A DNA stretch of 64,000 nt from Globisporangium splendens (lineage: Eukaryota > Oomycota > Peronosporomycetes > Pythiales > Pythiaceae): assembly GCA_006386115.1 (NCBI GenBank), contig VFIW01000038.1, forward strand, positions 395,531-459,530, written 5' to 3'. Positions 1 through 8,100 of the stretch are shown piece after piece (positions within the stretch are counted from its first letter, which is position 1; every line of letters begins with the position of its first letter). The notes beneath the pieces were generated by a model. The model had not been told where the DNA came from. It saw only the letters and a program-made list of their open reading frames with translations, and did not search any database. The translations under genes were made by a program, and so were the position numbers.

Positions 1-1920
1 CTGCCTAATTATGCGATTTTGACCCAGTTTAAAAATGTGGTCACCGATATAAACCACGTGTTGTTATGCAGGTTTTGCCTTTTTCCCTTTTCTTAATCGT
101 TCGGTTTTTATTTTGGCTTTTCCTGTTCCTCGTCAAATCAACGCCGTAACTTGTGTTCAATGCAAACGACTTGCGATGGGTGACACACGATGTAAGAGCC
201 AATTTTTGTACGAGCATACCATCTACTGTAAACAAGTGTCATATATAAGAACAAAGATGCACCGACATGGCGCTTATGGAGTATCTCGACTGTACAAAGT
301 ACAGCATCAAGGGTGCTTACGAGAAAAATTAGCACTTGTCCACCTCAGACAAGTCTTTTGAAGCTCGTGCTGATTTGTTACTGTAAGCAGGCTTTACCAA
401 GTGCTTGCAAGCGCAAGTGCTATGGTTTCTCATATAGCCAGCTCTTGGCGTCGCCACACTGAGTGCTTGCCTACAACGTTCTACAATGCCCTCATTACAA
501 TCTGACCAAGTAGAACTCGGCAAGTAATACCAGGGTCTCAATCGTGTTGGCGTTAGTTGCCAGCCCCTCTATTATGATGAAAATGATGGTTGCTGGCTCC
601 ACACCAACCCCACTAAATGACCCCACCCTTGCATTTTGTTGATATGATGGCCTTCATTTGTTCTCACTCGTCTCTTTCTTTCTGCTTATTTTAGAGATGA
701 AGTTCTTCGTTCAAACGCTGCAGTGAACGACACATCAGTGGTATACTCGTTGGGAGGTCCTTCCGCCTGGCGGCTTCACACAAAATTCGTTATCGTCTGA
801 CGACGAGCGCCGTCATTTCGCCATGACGATGGCTCTCATAAACCAAACCAATTCGTCCGAAGGGTGTATGCATCACTTTTTTCGGCAATCGTTGTTTGTC
901 GTGGTTGCACAACAAGGCACAATGAGCGACCAACACCTTCGCGCTCTGACATGCAGTTGATCCTACGGAAAGAAGAGCAGCAACACTGCAGTCAATGTGT
1001 ACATCTTTTGAATATCCCATGCAGCAAATGACGAGCGGCCATTTGATCCCTCATAAGCAACCAAGTCGTCCACTCGCAATTGCAGTGTAATTTGCACTCG
1101 TCTCTCGTTTTCAAATTGCAGAATGCAGAGGTTTGTGTCTTTCAGTACTCGACGCAGCGCGACGTCACCGAACCTGACATTTCCACATACTGCAAGTACC
1201 GTATTTGTAAGCCTTATGGGTGCTAGCTTGTTTATTTACTGTCCATGGTGAGCTCACGATGTGTGTTGCATTGCGGTGTGCACAGTGTGCTGACATCCAT
1301 TCTTGACTTGGTTTCACTATGCGATCGGTCTGTTCCTTCGCTTGCACAAACCTGTTGCGAGATGAGCACGAAGTGGAGTGCTGACTGACAGTGACCTCCC
1401 CGTCCCCTACTGTTACAACATCTGACCAGATGTTCCAATAAATCAATTCACAGGGGTTTTTGATAGCTGCACAACGCCTTTTGTAATGTCCAAATGCTTC
1501 AATATATCGATATATACAAGCTTGTTGCACAGAGGGACACGCTCCAAGTCAGCTGCGGCTGGCTCTCGTTTGGCCAGATCGTGATGTGTGGTTGCATTCG
1601 TGATGGCCATGAGGACAATGCGGCGACTTCCACCAGTGCTTCGCTGTGTGTCTGCGCTCTGCTGCTGGTTTCTGATGCACGCGCACACTCTTCATGCACC
1701 TCCATCCCCTCCCTCACCCGCCGTAATGGAGCGTTTGCACAGGTCGCGGGAAGATGGGTTCAGCAATGTTCGCACTCCAAAAGGCGAAAGGTGGGATGCC
1801 GATGATCATTTAATCGGATCTGCAGGAAGAAACGGGAGGAGCACCGCGCTCTATATCATGTGCTGCACGTTCCCTCCTTCTCCCAGGTCATCACGTCACG
1901 TTGCGACTGTGTCGCCCGAA
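1..1920. other. Gene-poor 5' flank
   Basis: I see no gene I can support here. The open frames are short (up to about 120 codons), overlap on both strands and show no family motif. The base composition is near balanced, unlike the GC-rich coding sequence that follows. No tRNA, rRNA or repeat was recognised. The last few hundred bases presumably hold the promoter of the downstream transporter gene. Confidence 0.6.
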
Positions 1921-1936
1921 CAGCATTTCTCCACTT
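1921..1936 (+). promoter_or_regulatory. Possible oomycete initiator-type core promoter
   Basis: CATTTCTCCACTT at 1924-1936 resembles the oomycete initiator plus its 3' flank (consensus GCTCATTYYNCAWTTT), with one extra base. It lies about 80 nt upstream of the transporter ATG, a normal oomycete leader length. A second, weaker GCATTCG lies at 1971. This is a motif match by eye only. Confidence 0.35.
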
Positions 1937-2011
1937 AGCAGGTGCTACGCGCGACTTTGGTTTAACGGCGGCATTCGTTAACAGCATCCAACCCAGGAGG
2001 ACGACACAAAG

Positions 2012-3643
2012 ATGAAGCGCTCGTCGAACCTGTTCCGGCCGACGACGTCGGAGAGCAGCGACTTCTCCATCACGCCGCGCAGCAACCAGCAGTTCGAGAT
2101 GAAGACGCGGTCGTCCAAGATCCCGCTGCTCGCGGTGCCTGAGCGCCTGGACATCAAGGACATGTTCATCTCGGCCTCAGACCAGCGCGCGAACGTGAGC
2201 GTCTGGCGCATCTGTCTCGCGGCCGCCGTCGGCATCGGTGCCGGCATCCTGCTGTCGACGTACAAGGTCGACGGCGACTGGGCGCAGTGGATCGCGCTTC
2301 CAGGTGATCTGTTTATCTCGGCGCTCAAGTGTCTGATCGTGCCCATGGTGTTCTGCAGTGTTGTCGTGTGCATGGGCGAGCTTGTGGCCGCGGGCAAGGC
2401 CGCGCAAATCGGTTCCCGCATGATCATGTTCTTCATGATGGCGTCCGTGGCGTCATCGACGATCGGCACGACCTTCGGCTTCATCTTCGCGCACACGTAC
2501 AACGCACAGATGACTGCTGACGAGTCCAACACGGCCGAGCAGCTCACATTCCGATGTCACGACGGATCGTACCTGACGATGGCGGCGAACGGCGCTATGG
2601 CGTGTCGCCTTCAGGTGAACGTGACGGCGGACCCGAACGCGCTTTTCACGCTCAACGACACGACGGGCTTCTTCACGGCCAGCGGCACCACGTTCACGCA
2701 GCTCTCGGTCTCGGAGCAGATCTTCTCGATCCTGAACGATCTCGTGCCGGAGAACATTGTCGGCTCCTTCGCCGGCACGTCCACGCTCAGCGTGATCACG
2801 TTCGCGATCTGGTTCGGTGTCGCTTGCGTCAAGAGCCTTGACCGCACGCACAACGACAACTACATCTTGCTGCTGGTGACCCAGGCCAACATCGTGTCAC
2901 GCCTCATGATCAACGCCGTCGTCGCGTTCATCCCGTTCGCCATCGTGTCCATGGTCGCGGGTTCCATGGCTGAGTTCAGCTCCCGAACCAATCTGCTCGA
3001 GGGCGTCGGCTTTCTCATCGTGTCGCTCGTGTGCGCGCTCGCGACCAACACTTTAGGTGTCATGGGCACGGCGCTCTTCCTCACGACTGGCCGCAACGTG
3101 TTTTCGTACCTGAAGAACATCATCCCAGCCCAAGTCTTCATTCTGGGCTGCGCGTCGTCCATGGCGACCCTGCCGCTGACCATGCGATGCGTCGACGCCA
3201 CGCGCGAGGTGTCGTACTCACTCTCGCGGTTCGTGCTGCCACTCGGCGCGACCAGCAACCTGAACGGCACGGCGACGTACATGCCGCTGGCGTGTATCTT
3301 CATGGCCCAAGTCGGCGGCTACGAGCACCTGCTTACGCCTGTGCGGTACATTCTGCTCGGGTTCGTGAGCTCCATCGCGTCATTCGGGGTCGCCGCCGTG
3401 CCGCACTCGGGGCTCGTCATGGTCATCACCGTGTGGCGCACCGTGTTCGGCGTGGACGTGCCGCCGGTCTTCTCGCTGCTCGTGGGCACGGACTGGATCC
3501 TGGATCGTCTGCGGTCCGTCGTGAACATCACGAACGACACGATCATCGTGCGCATGATCGCCAGCCAGACGGACGAGGCCGCGCTGCGCCAGTTGGAGAA
3601 CGCGGGTGACGGACTACTCACACCCGAGAGCGCGCATCCGTGA
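2012..3643 (+). CDS. SLC1/DAACS-family amino acid:cation symporter
   Basis: This 543-residue intronless ORF encodes a secondary transporter of the glutamate/dicarboxylate symporter family, expected in the plasma membrane or an endomembrane. The first ATG (2012) precedes a hydrophilic cytosolic N-terminus of about 65 residues, then the first membrane helix. Family signatures appear in order: the HP1 serine motif with TLP (S382, S383, T386-P388), the TM7 motif NLNGT (416-420), the HP2 motif VPHSG (463-467) and the TM8 motif LDRLRSVVNITND (497-509). TM8 keeps the arginine (R501) that binds the acidic side chain in glutamate/aspartate carriers, plus N505 and D509, so an acidic substrate is likely (inference). 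A long loop around residues 165-225 carries NVT and NDT sequons, as in eukaryotic EAATs. Oddities: the usual NMDGT aspartate is N418, and HP2 has His-Ser where Gly-Ala is common. Stop TGA at 3641-3643. Confidence 0.9.
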   Translation: MKRSSNLFRPTTSESSDFSITPRSNQQFEMKTRSSKIPLLAVPERLDIKDMFISASDQRANVSVWRICLAAAVGIGAGILLSTYKVDGDWAQWIALPGDLFISALKCLIVPMVFCSVVVCMGELVAAGKAAQIGSRMIMFFMMASVASSTIGTTFGFIFAHTYNAQMTADESNTAEQLTFRCHDGSYLTMAANGAMACRLQVNVTADPNALFTLNDTTGFFTASGTTFTQLSVSEQIFSILNDLVPENIVGSFAGTSTLSVITFAIWFGVACVKSLDRTHNDNYILLLVTQANIVSRLMINAVVAFIPFAIVSMVAGSMAEFSSRTNLLEGVGFLIVSLVCALATNTLGVMGTALFLTTGRNVFSYLKNIIPAQVFILGCASSMATLPLTMRCVDATREVSYSLSRFVLPLGATSNLNGTATYMPLACIFMAQVGGYEHLLTPVRYILLGFVSSIASFGVAAVPHSGLVMVITVWRTVFGVDVPPVFSLLVGTDWILDRLRSVVNITNDTIIVRMIASQTDEAALRQLENAGDGLLTPESAHP

Positions 3644-4580
3644 AAAAAGCTTTGCACCTGCTAGTGATTTTGTACCTGTTTAGTTTTATCTTAGTGGATA
3701 GGATGTCGATATAAAAGTGTGCGAAGAAAGAGAGTGTCTCTATCGGAGACCCAACTTGAGGAGACCTTGGCTCTCGTGCATTGAGGCTGGAACTCGGACG
3801 TGATCCTCCAGGTATTTCTCCAAATCCACGTCGATACTTAGCATTACGACTTTCATTTGTGGAGAAGCAACCACAACGTGGCAAACAGAAAGTCTCAATT
3901 GGAGACCCAGGTTGGGCAGATTTTGAAATTCTTGCGTGTAGGCAGGAATTTGTATTTGATATCTGGGAACTTCTGGATCCAAAAAAAAGTAAAGCAACGA
4001 TTAAACGCGAGTCCTGAGGTTCATGGACGAGCACACGTGGTGTACGCACCATGTTCCATTAAATACACTTGTTAACAACCCAGGTACAGATGAAAGCTGA
4101 CTGCAACTTGAACTGTGTTAGATTGAAGTTGACTGGGACCATGTACGATTCCGAGGGTACGAATAGTAAGCAGGCGGCAGCGCATGCTTCCAGAAGACGA
4201 AGCAGAAGATGGTCAAGGGATGATGGCGACCGTGGGGATTTGCTTCATCCATCATCTGGTTCATTCAAGCGTGCAACAGAAAGAATTGCATTCGTTTGAG
4301 ATGCGGTGGATCATTTTGTTCCCCAAGTTGACGAGGAAAATGGAAACCCTTTCATGAGTGCTAGCCAACTTATGAGGACGAAAGTTGTGAATAAGAAGGT
4401 TTTTGATCACATTTGAGAGTTTTTTGACCGATCTCGCCATAAGGCCAGATATAAAGAGGATTTATGTAAACTAGAAAGGTATTTTTGATGCATCAACATG
4501 TCTAATTTGATAAATAAGCAGCATCCTTCGTGCAGACAGGATAGCAGAATACTGTGAGAGGTCGATGGAGTTGGTGATTC
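3644..4580. other. Intergenic region between transporter and U2 gene
   Basis: This 937-bp stretch has no supportable gene. It must hold the transporter 3' UTR and terminator at its left and the U2 promoter at its right, but I do not know the oomycete snRNA promoter element and cannot point to it. It contains one imperfect direct repeat (3736-3764 and 3892-3920). Confidence 0.6.
3736..3920. repeat. Imperfect 29-nt direct repeat pair
   Basis: Copies at 3736-3764 and 3892-3920 agree at 23 of 29 positions and share GGAGACCCA. Each copy begins GTCTC and has GGAGAC a few bases on, so each can form a small hairpin. The spacing is 156 nt. It may be a decayed tandem repeat; no function is evident. 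Confidence 0.5.
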
Positions 4581-4771
4581 ATACCTTCTCGGCCTTATGG
4601 CTAAGATCAAGTGTAGTATCTGTTCTAATCAGTGTGAAAACTGATTGCCGGGCGACAAACCCGGCTTTATTTTCACATTTATTTCTGAGCTCGGTCGGAC
4701 CGCGAGCAGCTTGCTGCCTCGTCTCTGGCTCGGTTTCCCGGGGATTGCACCTTCCCCCGGCGAGGCCAACC
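4581..4771 (+). ncRNA. U2: U2 spliceosomal snRNA, apparently complete
   Basis: The 191-nt segment follows U2 throughout. The 5' end CTTCTCGGCCTTATGGCTAA forms stem I. AGATCAAGTGTAGTA holds the branch-site-pairing GUAGUA at U2 positions 33-38 (4613-4618). Stem IIa (ATCAG..CTGAT) and stem IIb (GCCGGG..CCCGGC) follow, then an Sm-like site ATTTCTG at 4681-4687, stem III with the loop CTTG between CAG and CTG, and stem IV CCGGGGATTGCACC..CCCCCGG. U2 pairs with the intron branch site in the spliceosome. Positions 39-191 here are the family A version carried by the retrotransposon, so the gene looks like a host 5' end (1-38) joined without seam to an element-borne 3' part. The exact 3' end is uncertain by a few bases. 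This is the only U2 5' end in the window. Confidence 0.93.
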
Positions 4772-4934
4772 CTCTATATTACGGTAGTTGTCTATTCCCT
4801 TGTTATCTTTACTGTGTTGTTTATATTTGCTACCCTTCTATTTCGCTATTGTTCTTTCTGCTCTTTCGGTAGTCGGAAACAGTACCTAATCAGACAGGCG
4901 CAGAGTAGACAGGCGGTAGTGTAACTTGCGTGTC

Positions 4935-4963
4935 AAAAAAAAAAAGAAGAAAAAAAAAAAAAA
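4935..4963 (+). repeat. A-rich tract in family A leader
   Basis: A run of A interrupted by GAAG lies about 160 nt after the end of the U2 part. Its length varies among copies: about 29 nt here, 31 nt of pure A in A5 (47636-47666), and about 53 nt in A6 (56173-56225). It looks like an internal poly(A) that drifts in length. Confidence 0.75.
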
Positions 4964-5110
4964 GAGGAAAGTCGACCCCACAAAAGAGCACTTTGCCACG
5001 CTTCTAGAGCGAACTAAAACAAAAGAAAAACACCAAAAGTAAGAAGACACGCAGGGCTACAAGAGAACACAAGGAATAGATAATTTCACCGTAATATATT
5101 AACAGTTGGT

Positions 5111-8100
5111 ATGCGTCTCTACTGGCCCCGTTTCGAGACCCGCGACCGCGCGGACTCCATCGGGAGCAACGCCTCCACTGTCTCGTCCAGTCAGGGGTCG
5201 CTCGGCAGCGATGCCGGCTTCCTCCTAGACAGCGACGAGGACAGCGACGTCGAGGACGACCTCGACAACGACGAAGACCACCACCACCACCACGCTCACG
5301 AAGACCCGCCGCCGCCACCACCACCCCAAACCCGCGCCACGGTCACGGAGGTGCACCCGCACAGAGGACCACACTACGTGTGCACTCTGTGTGGGTTCAG
5401 CGCCCCCCACATGTTCGTGCTCGGCCGCCACCGCGCACTCGCACACGAGAATGACCACTTTGTGGACATCTTCACGTGCGAGTGTGCGTGCGACCGGCAC
5501 TTTACCACCCGCGGTGCTGCTGCTAACCACGAACGTGGATGCAGCACCGCCCAGAACACTACCACACTTGGCCTTGCGCCACAGAATGATGGTCCTGACC
5601 CGGAGACAGCCGCGCCAAGCAGCATCCCCGAGCCAGGGCCACCCCCAACCACGATGTCCCCCCCCGCCACGGTACCCGAGCGCACTTCAACGTGCACGAG
5701 TACCGTCGGCTACCAAACCGAGGGTGCCAAGAGGCGCCGCCTCGCCCCTCCCCTCCCCGATGACGAACGTCAGCAAGGTGCCAGTGTACCCCCCTCCCAG
5801 ACGACGGTGTTCCTCACCGACCTGCTGACGCTCACCCGGTACCGAGTACACCAAGACAACGACGCCGCACACCCAGTCCCCCCTCCAGCGACGACAACGA
5901 CAACAACCAACACTCAGGTAAGTATAGTGAACTCAAATGAAATGGTTATTAACTATGATTATGCCCCTACAGCGACGGTTTTCGGCCCCCAGACCGAAAA
6001 TCCAATATACGAAAACGAGAACCCGAGCACCTACGAAGACGACGACGCATGGGCGGAGTCAACCGACAGTGCCCGAGCACAAATCGACATCCCTCCGGCC
6101 CAGACCAGCTTTTTTGACGAAGAAAACTCAAGTTTGGATGCGGCAATTGCGGTTTCTGGCCCTGGGACCGCCGTAACGGCTAATCTCAGGCCAGGAACTC
6201 CACGCACAACCGCCGCAACATGTGAGATGACCCAGGACCCAGCTCCAATGACTGGTCTGAGTGCAGAACCGGCACTTTTGACCCAATTTGGACCTGGTGC
6301 ACCTACGAACCCAGCTCCAGCGACCAGCCCAAGTACGGAAAGTGCACTTTTGACCAGATTTGGTGCAAATGCAACCAGGGACCAAGCATCTGGTGCTAGT
6401 CCAGGGCCTGTGTCAGCTATTGCTGGTGGCACAGGAGCAAATGCAAGACCAGAACCGACCGAAAGTGCACTTCCGCGTGCGCGGCCACCCCGCGCGAACC
6501 TAACTACTGCTCGGAACAGTAGTTTGGGCCCCAGAAATGCAATTTCTGTGGGGGAAAGTGCAAATGCACGCACAATTACTGCTCCGAGCAGTAGTTTGAG
6601 CCATGAGAACGCTCCGCCCGTGCCAGAGAATGCTCTAGCACGTCCAACTACTGCTCGGAACAGTAGTTTGGGCCCCAGAAATGCAATTTCTGTGGGGGAA
6701 AGTGAAAATGCACGCACAACTACTGCTCCGAGCAGTAGTTTGAGCCATGAGAACGCTCCGCCCGTGCCAGAGAATGCTCTAGCACGTCCAACTACTGCTC
6801 GGAACAGTAATTTGGGCCCCAGAAATGCAATTTCTGTGGGGGAAAGTGCAAATGCACGCACAACTACTGCTCCGAGCAGTAGTTTGAGCCATGAGAACGC
6901 TCCGCACGTGCCAGAGAATGCTCTAGCACGTCCAACTACTGCTCGGAACAGTAGTTTGGGCCCCAGAAATGCAATTTCTGTGGGGGAAAGTGCAAATGCA
7001 CGCACAACTACTGCTCCGAGCAGTGGTTTGAGCCATGAGAACGCTCCGCCCGTGCCAGAGAATGCTCTAGCACGTCCAACTACTGCTCGGAACAGTAGTT
7101 TGGGCCCCAGAAATGCAATTTTGGAGGCGGCTAGTACAGCGATGAGAACGAGGACTCAAGGAGAGCGAACCCTCACCGCGAACCCATTGAATTGGAGGTC
7201 AGACACGGTGCCAGCGGCCCGTCCTGACCGAAATGAGCGAGTTTTGACGGCGAGACCGTCTCGATGGCGATCCGCAACCACTCCTACGACGCCAATCACG
7301 ACTGAAGCTATCAACGAGACCCCGGCGACCACGACAACGACCCAAGCGATCACGCCAGAAGCACCAGACGACGGCCGGCCATGGTTATTGAGATTTGATG
7401 GAGCATGTCCAGGAAATCCAGGGAAAGGAGGCGCTGGATCAGCCCTCTATGAACCTGGAGGAGCCATCCTCTGGACATGCCACCACTTTCTACCCGAGAA
7501 CTTCAACACAAACAACACCGCCGAGTACACAGCGTTACTCGACGGCGTCCAGGCGGCCAAACGACATGGAGCAAGGCGACTCCGAGTGGAAGGGGATAGC
7601 ATACTCGTCATCAGGCAGGTCCGAGGCATATATGCATGCGGCAATAAGCGTCTGAGAGCACTTAGAAACCGCATCCTCGGATGCCTACGGAGCCTCGACA
7701 GCTTCGAGCTCCACCACATCGACCGCAAGGCAAACACCCAAGCGGACGCACTCGCAAACCGTGCACTCGACCACGCCGCAACGAAATCGGTGTGCGCGGT
7801 GCACGGTGCTGGCGATGACCGATGCTGGACCCCGATCCAACGGAAGACGACCTCGCAGCGGCCAGACCCAGAGGCCACCGTCGATGAGGAAATGAAGGAA
7901 ACCAGCGACGATGACGAAGAAGAAGTAGTGCGCCGTGATGAGGGAGAGGTGTACGCACCTGTACGACTGGAACCAGGCACGATCCCGGCAAAACGACCAA
8001 GACTGCAACTACGAGCGCTGAGTGAGAACGAGGATGAAAAGAGCCGAGCGATAATAGAGAGGTTCGCCAAGAAGATGGCCACCAAGATCACCGACTGTGA

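Noticed and set aside
1..2011. Small ORFs of 60-120 codons upstream of the transporter
   Set aside because: They overlap on both strands, lack motifs and have no supporting context.
2012..3643. Bacterial contig, suggested by a DAACS-type symporter
   Set aside because: A full spliceosomal U2 gene lies 0.9 kb away, and the protein has the N-glycosylation-bearing loop seen in eukaryotic members.
3618..4052. Minus-strand 144-codon ORF with an internally repeated peptide
   Set aside because: The peptide similarity follows from the DNA direct repeat at 3736 and 3892; no family is recognised and it overlaps the transporter 3' end.
6502..7122. Regular 144-bp repeats as a CRISPR-like array
   Set aside because: The units are contiguous, in frame and without spacers; they are coding tandem repeats in a eukaryotic element.
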